DNA of 64,000 nt from an uncultured Lachnospiraceae bacterium. GTDB lineage: Bacteria; Bacillota; Clostridia; Lachnospirales; Lachnospiraceae. Numbering within the stretch: position 1 is the stretch's first letter; every line of letters begins with the position of its first letter. The notes beneath the pieces were generated by a model. The model did no database searches, was not told the DNA's origin, and saw only the letters and a program-made list of their open reading frames with translations. The stretch lies in the NCBI GenBank assembly GCA_946557105.1, contig CAMNSZ010000012.1:1-64000 (forward strand), given 5' to 3'. Both the position numbers and the translations under genes were made by a program. Positions 1 to 8,859 of this stretch are shown here, piece after piece.

Positions 1-1
1 C

Positions 2-64
2 GCTACGGCGCACATGGAATCAGAAGTTGAAACAGGGGCTTTTGTTTCAACATTTTGGGGATAG
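2..64 (+). CDS. 3' end of an unidentified upstream gene (partial)
   Basis: The second reading frame is open from the window edge to a TAG at 62-64, giving a 20-residue tail that ends in STFWG. The stop is followed directly by the AAAGAGG ribosome-binding site of tyrA, the usual spacing for a co-transcribed upstream gene. I cannot identify the family from so few residues; an aromatic amino-acid gene would fit the neighbour but this is a guess. A competing frame that stops at 28-30 cannot be excluded. Confidence 0.25.
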   Translation, partial: ATAHMESEVETGAFVSTFWG

Positions 65-77
65 AAAGAGGCTGTGT

Positions 78-1178
78 ATGACTGATATTACCTGTGGCTT
101 TATCGGGCTGGGACTTATCGGAGGTTCCATCGCCAAGGCGCTCAAAGAAAATATACCGAATACGAATATCATTGCATATGATGTAAATACAGACACCCTA
201 AACGCCGCTTTAGAGGAAGGGGTTGCGGATATCGTCACCGTTTCCATCGACGAAAGCTTCCGTAGGTGTGACTATATATTTTTATGCGCCCCCGTTCAAA
301 AAAATGATGATAATCTGAGAGCTGTAAAAGAGCGCATGGGGGCTGATTGTCTGCTCACGGATGTGGGGAGCGTAAAGACCGATATTCACAACGCGATAAA
401 AGAGGCCGGGCTCGAAGATCAGTTTATCGGAGGCCATCCCATGGCGGGCAGCGAACGCGTCGGATATACGAACTCTAAATCTATGCTGTTGCAGAATGCA
501 TACTACATACTGACTCCCACCCAAAGCGTCAGCTCGCAAAAGCTTGCAGCCTACCGAAAGCTGGTTGAAAAAATCGGGGCGCTTCCACTCATTTTAAGCT
601 TTGAACAGCACGATTACGTAACTGCCGCCATAAGCCACCTCCCCCATGTTGTTGCCGCTTCGCTTGTAAATCTGGTGCGTGACAGCGACTCTGCCGACGG
701 TATCATGAAAATGATTGCGGCAGGGGGCTTCAAGGATATCACCCGGATCGCTTCCTCCTCCGCCGCCATGTGGCAGCAAATCTGCCTTACCAACACGGAA
801 AATATAGCGGCGCTGCTTGATTCCTACATCTCTTCCCTGCAGAATATCCTTGTCAATATTAAGGAGCAAAACGACGACGCGCTCTATAATTTATTTAACG
901 GCGCCCGTATTTACAGAGATTCCTTTATCAACGCCTCCAGCGGCCCCATAAAGAGCTCCTATTCAATTACCATAGACATCACTGACGAACCGGGCGCATT
1001 GGCGGCAATCGCAACCATACTTGCCCTTCATCAAATAAGTATAAAAAATATTGGGATTGTACACAATCGAGAATATGAAGGCGGTGTACTCAGAATTGAA
1101 TTTTATGAAGAAGCCTCCATACAGCAGGCAAAAACAGTCCTTAACAGCAAGGGATATACTATTTACGAACGCACTTAA
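78..1178 (+). CDS. tyrA: Prephenate dehydrogenase with C-terminal ACT domain
   Basis: Cytoplasmic NAD(P)-dependent oxidative decarboxylation of prephenate to 4-hydroxyphenylpyruvate in tyrosine synthesis. The N-terminal Rossmann motif GLGLIGGS lies at about residues 10-17, the conserved HPMAGSE motif at about 120-126, and an ACT domain at about 295-366 (SITIDITDEPGALAAI), which in this family usually senses tyrosine. The open frame extends upstream to a TTG at 27 and beyond, but ATG 78 has AAAGAGG at 65-71 and starts right before the conserved fold, so 366 residues is preferred. The gene is probably distal in an operon entering from the left. Its last 20 bases overlap the 3' end of the opposing VanZ gene. 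Confidence 0.93.
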   Translation: MTDITCGFIGLGLIGGSIAKALKENIPNTNIIAYDVNTDTLNAALEEGVADIVTVSIDESFRRCDYIFLCAPVQKNDDNLRAVKERMGADCLLTDVGSVKTDIHNAIKEAGLEDQFIGGHPMAGSERVGYTNSKSMLLQNAYYILTPTQSVSSQKLAAYRKLVEKIGALPLILSFEQHDYVTAAISHLPHVVAASLVNLVRDSDSADGIMKMIAAGGFKDITRIASSSAAMWQQICLTNTENIAALLDSYISSLQNILVNIKEQNDDALYNLFNGARIYRDSFINASSGPIKSSYSITIDITDEPGALAAIATILALHQISIKNIGIVHNREYEGGVLRIEFYEEASIQQAKTVLNSKGYTIYERT

Positions 1179-1686
1179 CGTGTCTGACGCCCAGTGCTTT
1201 TCCCATTGCTTTTTCCAAAAGAATACAAAACAGCATTCCGGACACCGCGCCGACAGTGTCCAGACATACGTCCGTGAAGCATCCGCAACGCCCCGGAATA
1301 AACAATTGATGGATTTCATCGGCAGCCGCCGAGACGATCGTCCAAAGCATCGTAATAAAGTACAATCGCCCGCCCCTCTCAAGCCATTGCCTCCAAATAA
1401 TGTACACTAAAACGCCCATACAGGCATATTCGGCAAAATGAGCCGTCTTGCGGATGGGGTTTTCAAAAAAATCAGCCGCCACAGTCAGAAAATCACCTGT
1501 CCATTGTCTGCCTGTCCATACATTTAATATTTCCACATATTTTGTTGAAACATAACTGCTGACCTTTCCCGATTCATCACTGTCCTGACCGGAAAACGAA
1601 AAAATAATCGCATACAGAACAATAAGAATCAAGGCCGCCAAAATACTGGCTGCCGTCTTTTTTGCAGTCACACGCTTATTGTCCAT
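1159..1686 (-). CDS. VanZ-like membrane protein
   Basis: Small integral membrane protein of the VanZ-like family. It has an N-terminal membrane segment, then the family signature RKTAHFAEY and, further on, DEIHQLFIPGR and DVCLDTVGAVSG, with hydrophobic segments between them. VanZ itself gives low-level teicoplanin resistance; most homologues have no proven role, so no resistance phenotype should be assumed. ATG 1686 (MDNKR) is preferred over an upstream start at 1725 because it lies at the end of the PilZ gene, with an 11-base overlap that suggests translational coupling. It is the last gene of a run starting at pheS, and its stop overlaps the tyrA end by 20 bases. Confidence 0.8.
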   Translation of the reverse strand: MDNKRVTAKKTAASILAALILIVLYAIIFSFSGQDSDESGKVSSYVSTKYVEILNVWTGRQWTGDFLTVAADFFENPIRKTAHFAEYACMGVLVYIIWRQWLERGGRLYFITMLWTIVSAAADEIHQLFIPGRCGCFTDVCLDTVGAVSGMLFCILLEKAMGKALGVRHVKCVRK

Positions 1687-2011
1687 TTTCTTTGACAACC
1701 TGATACACTCCGATACGGCTGGCATCCACCTCCGGCATTCCTATGAAGGAAGCGCCATATATATACTCATCACCCTTCATTTCAATTCTAACAACCTGTA
1801 AAAAAGCATGAATAATCTCTTTTGTCCAAATTGTCAGAAATGCCTCATAAACCTCACCCACCTTTAGCAGCTCTTTGCCCGAAAAACCTACGCCGCTCTT
1901 GGAAACATCGATTACCTCAATCTCGACTTCTTGGTTTCCGCCGTCGCTCAGCTTCTTAATTACCATGCTAATAGGCAGCTGTGTTCTTTTGCACTTTCTT
2001 CTCTCTTCCAT
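1676..2011 (-). CDS. PilZ-domain protein (putative c-di-GMP receptor)
   Basis: Single PilZ domain of about 111 residues. Both halves of the c-di-GMP binding signature are visible: an RxxxR motif near the N-terminus (RKCKR) and DVSKSG (D/N-x-S-x-x-G) about 30 residues later, followed by a beta-rich segment. The intact signature suggests it can bind c-di-GMP, but its output is unknown. No flagellar or cyclase gene is adjacent; cheR is 40 kb away. ATG 2011 is chosen because GGAG lies about 11 bases upstream and the protein then starts just before the RxxxR motif. It lies between queA and the VanZ gene on the same strand. Confidence 0.82.
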   Translation of the reverse strand: MEERRKCKRTQLPISMVIKKLSDGGNQEVEIEVIDVSKSGVGFSGKELLKVGEVYEAFLTIWTKEIIHAFLQVVRIEMKGDEYIYGASFIGMPEVDASRIGVYQVVKENGQ

Positions 2012-2079
2012 AATTGTAAAATCTCCGTTTCTGCGATACCGTACATACCGCCCCTGCATTTTAGTATAGCATTAAATAG

Positions 2080-3153
2080 CTATTCCTGCAAGTCCACAAT
2101 AAGCATAGCGTCTCCAAAGCTGAAAAAGCGATATTTTTCCCTAATTGCCTCCTCGTATGCCGCCAGCACCTTCTCCCTTCCCGCAAGCGCCGACACAAGC
2201 ATCACCAGTGTGGATTCCGGCAGATGAAAATTAGTAATCAGGGCGTCCAGCACCTTAAACCGATAACCCGGATAAATAAAAATATCCGTATTGCCGCATC
2301 CGGCGACAACCCGGCCGCTTTCATCAGATGCGCTCTCCACCGTACGGCAGCCGGTGGTTCCCACACAAAATACTCTGCCTCCCCTTTCTTTCGTCAGGTT
2401 AATGCTTGAAGCAGCCTCTTTCGTCACCTCATAATACTCAGAATGCATATGATGGTCGAGCAGATTTTCCTCCTTCACCGGTCGAAAGGTTCCCAGCCCC
2501 ACATGAAGAGTTACATAAGCAAGCTCCACGCCCATATCCGAAATGCGCTCCAGCAGCTCTTTGGTAAAATGCAGTCCCGCCGTAGGCGCCGCGGCGGAAC
2601 CTTCGTATTTGGCATAAACAGTCTGATATCGATTCTTGTCTTGCAATTTATGGGTAATGTACGGAGGCAGGGGCATCTCCCCCAGCCGGTCCAAAATCTC
2701 CTCAAAAATCCCTTCATACTCAAACCGTATCAGGCGGTTGCCCTCCTCCACAGTCTCCAGCACCTCTGCCTTTAAAACTCCTCCGCCAAAGGAAAGTCTT
2801 GTTCCCGGTCTGCACTTTTTGCCCGGCTTCACCAAGGTCTCCCACACATTACCGCCCTGCCGCTTTAAAAGAAGTACCTCCACATGGGCGCCTGTTCCCT
2901 CCCGCTCCCCCAAAAGCCTTGCGGGAATTACCTTTGTATTGTTTAGCACCAAACAGTCCCCCGGCCTTAAAAAATTCGTTATCTCTTTAAAAGCATGATG
3001 CTCTACGGCTCCCGTTTGCTTATCCAAAACCAGAAGTCTCGAACAGCTGCGATCCTCCAAGGGATCCTGCGCAATCAGCTCCTCGGGCAGTTCAAAATAG
3101 AAATCCGACTTTAAAAGCTGCTTGGGCGTTGTATTTTCCGTATCCTTATTCAT
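2080..3153 (-). CDS. queA: tRNA preQ1(34) S-adenosylmethionine ribosyltransferase-isomerase
   Basis: Transfers and isomerises the ribosyl moiety of AdoMet onto preQ1 at the tRNA wobble position, forming epoxyqueuosine in the queuosine pathway. At 357 residues it has the family's usual length. Recognisable blocks are [15 protein letters not shown] and SRLLVLD near the N-terminus, LPPYI in the middle, TAGLHFT, a conserved HVGLGTF, and [16 protein letters not shown] towards the C-terminus. GGAG lies 7 bases before the ATG. No other queuosine gene (tgt, queG) is present in the window, although tgt often follows queA. Here queA sits between an M18 aminopeptidase and a PilZ gene. Confidence 0.95.
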   Translation of the reverse strand: MNKDTENTTPKQLLKSDFYFELPEELIAQDPLEDRSCSRLLVLDKQTGAVEHHAFKEITNFLRPGDCLVLNNTKVIPARLLGEREGTGAHVEVLLLKRQGGNVWETLVKPGKKCRPGTRLSFGGGVLKAEVLETVEEGNRLIRFEYEGIFEEILDRLGEMPLPPYITHKLQDKNRYQTVYAKYEGSAAAPTAGLHFTKELLERISDMGVELAYVTLHVGLGTFRPVKEENLLDHHMHSEYYEVTKEAASSINLTKERGGRVFCVGTTGCRTVESASDESGRVVAGCGNTDIFIYPGYRFKVLDALITNFHLPESTLVMLVSALAGREKVLAAYEEAIREKYRFFSFGDAMLIVDLQE

Positions 3154-3238
3154 AATAATCTCCGTTCCACAGCGTTTATGCGACTGTGTATCGCAATACC
3201 CAATTTGCGTTTTCCATCAGGTAGATTTGTGACGCTCC

Positions 3239-4675
3239 CTACAATTCCGCGCCCTCCACAAACGCCTTATAGCCTCTGTACGCCTCATAGACGTCCGCCT
3301 TGCTTGTCGCCTCCCATGGAGCATGCATATTTAACACGGCAACGCCGCTGTCGATAACATTCATACCATACAAGGCCAAAATATAAGCTATGGTTCCGCC
3401 GCCTCCCAAGTCGACCTTGCCAAGCTCCGCAGTCTGGAACGAAATCTTTTTGTCCGCGAAAATCCTTCGCAGATGTGCCAGATATTCCGCATTGGCGTCA
3501 TTGGAACCGGACTTACCTCTGGCTCCCGTAAATTTATTCAAAACCATCCCTCCCCCAAGGAAGGCAACATTTTTCTTGTCAAAGCTTGCCGCATACGCCG
3601 GGTCGTAAGCGCTGCTTACATCAGAGGAAAGCATACAGCAATGTGAAAGACATCTCCTCACGTTTAACTCACTGTACTCTCCGGTCAGATTCATTACCTC
3701 GGCAACCATATTTTCAAAGAAACGTGACTGCATACCGGTGGCGCCCACTGAGCCGATTTCCTCCTTATCCACCAGAATACAGCATTTCGTGCGCTTTGTC
3801 TTATCTGTGTCAAGCATTGCCTTAAGAGAGGTAAAGGCACACACTCTGTCATCCTGACCATAGGAAAGAATCATACTGCGGTCGAGTCCCGCCTCCTTTG
3901 CCCTTCCCGCAGGAACTACCTCCAGCTCTGCCGAGATAAAGTCTTCCTCCTCCATATCATACTGACTCTTCAAAATATCTAAAATACCGGCTTTTACGGC
4001 CTCCTTTCCCGCAGACCTTTCTTCCTTTTCGTCCTTGTCCGCCTTATCTTCCCCTTTCTTGTCGACCACAAGGGGCTTATTTCCCACAATAATGTCTAAA
4101 GCCTCTCCCTCAATAACCTTTGAGGCCTTTTTCTCCAGCTGCTCCTGAGACAAATGAACCAGCAAATCCGATATGAAAAATACGGGGTCGTCTTCGTTGT
4201 CGCCTATATTGATTTCTATGGTAGTACCATCCTTCTTTACCACTACGCCATGCAGAGCAAGAGGGAGCGTCACCCATTGATATTTTTTCACACCGCCGTA
4301 ATAATGGGTATCCAGATATGCAAACCCGCCGTCCTCATAAAGAGGATTCTGCTTAATATCCATTCGGGGGCTGTCAATATGGGCGCCCAGAATATTCATT
4401 CCCTCCGTCAAAGGCTTATCTCCAAGCTGGAACATAACAATAGATTTATTCATCCAGACGCTGTAGACCTTATCGCCTGCAGAAAGCCTTTCCCCCTGCT
4501 TAGCCAGCCCCTCCAGCTCCCTGTAACCGGCGTCTTCAATGATATTGACTATAGTGTCAATACATTCTCTCTCTGTCTTTGAGTTGTCCAGAAACTCCCT
4601 GTACTCCTTATTAAGCCTCTCCAGCTTCTTCAGATGCTTCGAATCGTAAGTTTCCCATATATTTTTTCTTTCCAT
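3239..4675 (-). CDS. M18-family aspartyl/aminopeptidase
   Basis: Cytoplasmic zinc aminopeptidase of family M18 (aminopeptidase I / ApeB-like), 478 residues. Metal-site and core motifs are visible: GAHIDSPRMD, the DDRVCAFTSL block, DKEEIGSVGATG, and the C-terminal HAPWEATSKAD. ATG 4675 is supported by AAAGGA about 9 bases upstream; a longer frame reaches 4711. A lysine/glutamate-rich insertion of about 22 residues (VDKKGEDKADKDEKEERS) lies between the N-terminal catalytic part and the dimerisation region and is probably a flexible surface loop. The gene follows pheT by 49 bases and precedes queA by 85 bases, all co-directional. Confidence 0.9.
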   Translation of the reverse strand: MERKNIWETYDSKHLKKLERLNKEYREFLDNSKTERECIDTIVNIIEDAGYRELEGLAKQGERLSAGDKVYSVWMNKSIVMFQLGDKPLTEGMNILGAHIDSPRMDIKQNPLYEDGGFAYLDTHYYGGVKKYQWVTLPLALHGVVVKKDGTTIEINIGDNEDDPVFFISDLLVHLSQEQLEKKASKVIEGEALDIIVGNKPLVVDKKGEDKADKDEKEERSAGKEAVKAGILDILKSQYDMEEEDFISAELEVVPAGRAKEAGLDRSMILSYGQDDRVCAFTSLKAMLDTDKTKRTKCCILVDKEEIGSVGATGMQSRFFENMVAEVMNLTGEYSELNVRRCLSHCCMLSSDVSSAYDPAYAASFDKKNVAFLGGGMVLNKFTGARGKSGSNDANAEYLAHLRRIFADKKISFQTAELGKVDLGGGGTIAYILALYGMNVIDSGVAVLNMHAPWEATSKADVYEAYRGYKAFVEGAEL

Positions 4676-4724
4676 GGCAAATTCCTTTCTTAAAGATAAT
4701 CGCTGCGGCACAATGCCTCCAGCG

Positions 4725-7085
4725 TCAATTTTTCAATTCTATTTTGTCTTTAGCAAGAATAGAAATTATCTTGTCCGTAACCTGAGTTACTTCCTCTCTT
4801 GTAAGCGTCCTTTCGCTGTGTGAAAACAGCATTCTCACCGTTATAGACTTGCCGTTTTCATCAGAGTAAACATCCAGCACATCCACTTTCTTGACCAGCT
4901 CACTATTTACCTGCTTAATTGCAGACAAAACAGGCGCAAAGGTGTCGCAGACAAAAGATAAATCTATTGTCATTTCAGGGAAACGGCTCGGTTCCTCATA
5001 ATGAATGCCCCCGTTCGCCACCCCTGCAAGCTCCTCCACATCAAGCTCCGCATAGACAATCGCCGCTTTCTTATCTATTTTCTTCACTACCGTGGGATGA
5101 ACTACGCCAAGCTCTCCGATTTCCTTATCTCCCGCCACGACTGCATTCAGATTCTTCAAATGCTGATAAGAGTGAACGGCTTCCTTTTTGTTCAGGAAAA
5201 TTTTTGTATGCTTAATGTCATCCGCCATGACGGCAACCATATCCCGAAGTTCAAAATATAACTCTTGTGTGGTCTTGGACTTACTAAACAATGTAATTGC
5301 AAGCTTTTTCCTTTCATTACACAGATTTTCCTCCGTAAGTCCTTCCACCACTCTGCCCACTTCAAAAATACCAAAGTCAGATGCATACTGAAAATTGGAC
5401 TTTATCTGACACAGCTGAGTGGGAATCATGGATTTCCGCAATGTCTCTATATTGGGATTGGTGCTGTTAACAAGCTTCACATTATCCTCAATCTCTATAC
5501 CCAGCGCCTTATACTCGTCATAGTATGCCCAGATATAGGAATGAACCTCATGAAGCGCGTATTTTTTCACAAGAACATCCTTTATTTTATCCTCCACGGT
5601 CTTCTCCTCATAGGCACGGACAGGATACAGGGGCGCCTTGGTAGTGTGCACGTCAAAATTGTCATAACCGTATATACGGGTGATTTCCTCAATAATGTCC
5701 GCTTTAATGGTGACATCCTTGGTAGCTCTCCATGAGGGAACCTCCACATGGAATTCGTCTCCCGTCGCCTCCACTCCAAAGCCCAGACTTCTCAGCGTAT
5801 TGATAATGTGCTCATTACTGATTTCAATGCCTGTATAACGGTTTACATATGCCTTGTCGAAATCAAGCTTTACCTGCCCGAATTTCACGGCATACTCGTC
5901 GGTCAGGGAGGATACAATCCTAACGCCGCCGTCAATATCCATAAGAAGCTTCACAAATCTGGCGATTGCCTTTACCGTCATCTCCGGATCCAGACATTTC
6001 TCGTAGCGCATAGAGGCATCCGTCCTGTGCGACAGACGCACTGTAGACTTGCGTACCGATACTGCGTCAAAGGTGGCAGATTCCAGTGTCAGGGTGGTGG
6101 TATCCCCCACAATCTCAGAATCAAGCCCTCCCATAATACCCGCGATTGCCACCGGAGTATCCCCGTTACAAATCATCAATGTGTTCTCATCTATATTTCT
6201 GTCCACGCCATCCAAGGTTCTGAACACAAAAGGCTTGTCAAAGCATTTTACTCTAATCTTCTCCACCTTTCTCGAATCAAACGCATGCATGGGCTGACCC
6301 ATCTCCAGCATCAGATAGTTGGTAAGGTCAGCAAGCAGATTGATAGCCCTCATGCCGCAATAGTACAGACGTATCCTCATATTGACGGGACTGACGTTCC
6401 TGCTGATATTTTCAAATTTTAAACAGGAATATCTTTGGCACAGCTTATTTTCAATCTTCATATCCACACCGGGAAGAGAATCGTACTGTGACAGGTCGAT
6501 AACCTCCAAATGCTTCAACTGTCTGCCGGAAATAGCGGCAAACTCTCGCGCTATGCCATAATGCCCCCATAAGTCGGGACGGTTAGTGAGAGACTTATTA
6601 TCCACCTCAAACACTATATCGTCAATCTGATAAAGCTCCTTCAAATCAACTCCCAAGGACACATCGTCGGTTATCTCCATAATCCCCGAATGATCGTCGC
6701 TGATGCCCAGCTCCTTCTCGGAACAGCACATGCCGTTGGAGGGAAAACCCGCAAGTTTTCTGGGCGCTATGGTAATATCCCCTATCTGCGCTCCCACCTT
6801 GGCAAACGCCGTCTTCATCCCCACTCTCACATTGGGAGCGCCGCACACTACGTCCGTAAGCTCTCCAGCTCCGGCGTCTACCTTAAGCAGATGAAGCTTC
6901 TTGGATTCAGGGTGCTCCTCCACAGACTTAATCTCCGCAACCACTACCCCTCTTAAGTCACTTCCCTTATAAAAAATTTCATTCTCCACCTCCGCCGTGG
7001 ATAATGAAAAACGGCTAATCAGCTCTCTCTTATCCAATCCGGATAAATCAACATAATCCGAAATCCAATTCATAGATAAAAACAT
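4725..7085 (-). CDS. pheT: Phenylalanine-tRNA ligase beta subunit
   Basis: Beta chain of the (alpha-beta)2 phenylalanyl-tRNA synthetase, 786 residues and full length. In order there are an N-terminal EMAP-like tRNA-binding domain (about 40-150, containing HPESKKLHLLKVD), the B3/B4 editing region, the B5 domain, and a C-terminal FDX-ACB anticodon-binding domain (about 690-786, starting near RFPEMTIDLSF). The start ATG has AGGAAGGAG about 9 bases upstream, which fixes it over the methionine at residue 5. It lies downstream of pheS with a 124-base gap and should be under the same T-box control. Confidence 0.97.
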   Translation of the reverse strand: MFLSMNWISDYVDLSGLDKRELISRFSLSTAEVENEIFYKGSDLRGVVVAEIKSVEEHPESKKLHLLKVDAGAGELTDVVCGAPNVRVGMKTAFAKVGAQIGDITIAPRKLAGFPSNGMCCSEKELGISDDHSGIMEITDDVSLGVDLKELYQIDDIVFEVDNKSLTNRPDLWGHYGIAREFAAISGRQLKHLEVIDLSQYDSLPGVDMKIENKLCQRYSCLKFENISRNVSPVNMRIRLYYCGMRAINLLADLTNYLMLEMGQPMHAFDSRKVEKIRVKCFDKPFVFRTLDGVDRNIDENTLMICNGDTPVAIAGIMGGLDSEIVGDTTTLTLESATFDAVSVRKSTVRLSHRTDASMRYEKCLDPEMTVKAIARFVKLLMDIDGGVRIVSSLTDEYAVKFGQVKLDFDKAYVNRYTGIEISNEHIINTLRSLGFGVEATGDEFHVEVPSWRATKDVTIKADIIEEITRIYGYDNFDVHTTKAPLYPVRAYEEKTVEDKIKDVLVKKYALHEVHSYIWAYYDEYKALGIEIEDNVKLVNSTNPNIETLRKSMIPTQLCQIKSNFQYASDFGIFEVGRVVEGLTEENLCNERKKLAITLFSKSKTTQELYFELRDMVAVMADDIKHTKIFLNKKEAVHSYQHLKNLNAVVAGDKEIGELGVVHPTVVKKIDKKAAIVYAELDVEELAGVANGGIHYEEPSRFPEMTIDLSFVCDTFAPVLSAIKQVNSELVKKVDVLDVYSDENGKSITVRMLFSHSERTLTREEVTQVTDKIISILAKDKIELKN

Positions 7086-7209
7086 CGTTTTCTCTCCTTC
7101 CTCATGTTCCGCATAACCGGCCCGCCGTAGTCAATACCCTGCTCCGGACACCCGGTTGTAAATTCAGACTGTCGCTTTATTGCACTGAATACATTCTATG
7201 ATTTTTGTT

Positions 7210-8262
7210 TTACTCTCCGTCCGTAAACTGCTCCATACTCTTTAAGTTTCCGCTGTTTAAGTCACGAATGTCCTTTATTCCATATTTCATCATGGCAAGT
7301 CTTGTAAGCCCCAATCCAAAAGCAAAGCCTGTATACTCCTCAGGGTCGATTCCACCCGCCTTTAACACCTCAGGATGAATCATTCCGCAGGGACAAAGCT
7401 CCAGCCAGCCACTGTGCTTGCAGGAAGGACAGCCCTTGCCGCCGCAGATAAGACAATTGATATCGAGCTCAAAGCCCGGCTCCACAAATGGGAAAAAACC
7501 CGGTCTTAGCCTTACCTTAATGTCCCTCCTAAACACCTCGGAAAGCATTGTTTTCATAAAGAAAATCAGGTTGGAGATGGAAATGTCCTTACCCACCATA
7601 ACCCCCTCCATCTGGAAAAAGGTATTCTCATGGCAGGCGTCGGTCGCCTCGTTTCTAAAGCACCTTCCCGGGAAAATAGCCTTAATGGGCTTTCCCTCAT
7701 TGACCAGTGCATCTTTATACTTTTTGTATATAGCGTTCTGCGCAGCAGAGGTCTGGGTCTTCAGCAGCTGACCGTTCTCCAGATAATAGGTGTCCTGCAT
7801 ATCTCTTGCGGGATGATGCTTTGGAATATTAAGGGATTCAAAGCACTCATACTCGCTCACCACCTCGCTGTAATCTTCCACGGTAAACCCCATGGATTTA
7901 AATATCTTCTCGCATTCACGCTGTACCAAAGTGATGGGATGATAAGAGCCTCTCTCCAGCTTTGCCGGAATAGACATATCAAACTCCGGCATGGCGTTGA
8001 TTTCCTTTAAGATTTCCGCCTCCGCAAGCTTTACCTTATAATCGTCAATTTTACCGGCGACCTCTCCCTTTAATATATTTACCTTTTGTCCTAAAGTCTT
8101 TTTCCCCTCGCCGCTCAGCTCCTTCAAGCCCTTTAAAAGCTCGGTGACAGAACCCTTTTTACCAAGATAAGCCACTCGAATATTCTCAAGCTCAGCGACG
8201 TCTTTCACCTTTGCCAGCTCTTCCTCCAGCTGCGCCTTCAGACGTAAAATTTTCTCTTCCAT
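7210..8262 (-). CDS. pheS: Phenylalanine-tRNA ligase alpha subunit
   Basis: Catalytic alpha chain of phenylalanyl-tRNA synthetase, a class II synthetase that charges tRNA-Phe. The N-terminal coiled-coil arm is at about residues 1-85. The class II core contains HPARDMQDTYY, motif 2 GRCFRNEATDACHE, and motif 3 with GFAFGLGLTRLAMMKYGI near the C-terminus. The frame opens at 8274, but ATG 8262 (MEEKIL) has GAGGG 6 bases upstream and is preferred, giving 350 residues. A Phe-type T-box leader and strong promoter lie upstream at 8424-8741. pheT follows 124 bases downstream. Confidence 0.97.
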   Translation of the reverse strand: MEEKILRLKAQLEEELAKVKDVAELENIRVAYLGKKGSVTELLKGLKELSGEGKKTLGQKVNILKGEVAGKIDDYKVKLAEAEILKEINAMPEFDMSIPAKLERGSYHPITLVQRECEKIFKSMGFTVEDYSEVVSEYECFESLNIPKHHPARDMQDTYYLENGQLLKTQTSAAQNAIYKKYKDALVNEGKPIKAIFPGRCFRNEATDACHENTFFQMEGVMVGKDISISNLIFFMKTMLSEVFRRDIKVRLRPGFFPFVEPGFELDINCLICGGKGCPSCKHSGWLELCPCGMIHPEVLKAGGIDPEEYTGFAFGLGLTRLAMMKYGIKDIRDLNSGNLKSMEQFTDGE

Positions 8263-8423
8263 AATTGCCCTCATTTCTGCGCCGCTTCCTGATATAGTGC
8301 AGTGTTTGTAAAAGCAGCGCGAAGCTACAAACCTGCCGGATGAAGATTTCTTCCTTACACATCCTTTTTATTTAGTTTGGTCGCCGCCATACTACTACGC
8401 CGTCTTATAAAACACACATTGGC

Positions 8424-8706
8424 ATAAAAAATCCCCTGCAGTTAAAACTGCAAGGGACGAATTTTATCGCGGTACCACCCAAGTTCCTGTGTGTTTACAC
8501 AGACTCTCATTTGTGTTATAACGGCCACAACCCGACTTAAAATACACACGCCGCCACATTCTCCTGCGGTTACGCTTCCTTTAAGCAGCTTCGGTGGGAA
8601 ATTCGCCGCTTTATTTAAATCCAAGGAGGCTTACAGCCAACGACCTCCTCTCTCTGAGGGAAAACAAAGCTCTACTATGCACCTTCAACGCTTTTTCTTT
8701 TTACTA
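8424..8706 (-). promoter_or_regulatory. T-box leader (tRNA-Phe responsive) of pheST
   Basis: On the minus strand the conserved T-box sequence GGTGGTACCGCG is at 8479-8468, and about 12 bases later comes an intrinsic terminator with stem TCCCTTGCAG / CTGCAGGGGA (about 8457-8431) and a T-run at 8431-8426. This is the classic antiterminator/terminator pair. Upstream, a Stem I with an AGTA bulge and a CAGAGAG loop element is visible. A plausible specifier codon is TTC (Phe) at 8600-8598 in the context AATTTCCCACC; this position is my reading, not a computed fold. Uncharged tRNA-Phe would stabilise the antiterminator and allow pheS transcription. Confidence 0.93.
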
Positions 8707-8712
8707 TTCTTT

Positions 8713-8741
8713 ATACTAATAACTTTATACGAAAAAGTCAA
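8713..8741 (-). promoter_or_regulatory. Sigma-A promoter of the T-box/pheST operon
   Basis: Minus-strand -35 box TTGACT (8741-8736), a 17-base spacer and -10 box TAGTAT (8718-8713). Transcription would start near 8706, just where the T-box Stem I begins. Confidence 0.8.
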
Positions 8742-8859
8742 GTAAAATTTCAATTACGCCGATAATGCCCTGCTTTTCATTTTGCTTAAGCAAATATTAT
8801 TCTCTGACATATATTTATATGTTCAATAGAAAATCTAACATCACATGGCGGCTGTCACC

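Noticed and set aside
1159..1686. Glycopeptide-resistance gene (VanZ proper)
   Set aside because: Family similarity is to the broad VanZ-like group. No van operon genes are present, so resistance is not supported.
5748..6422. A 224-codon plus-strand frame antisense to pheT
   Set aside because: Inside the conserved pheT core; no signature of its own.
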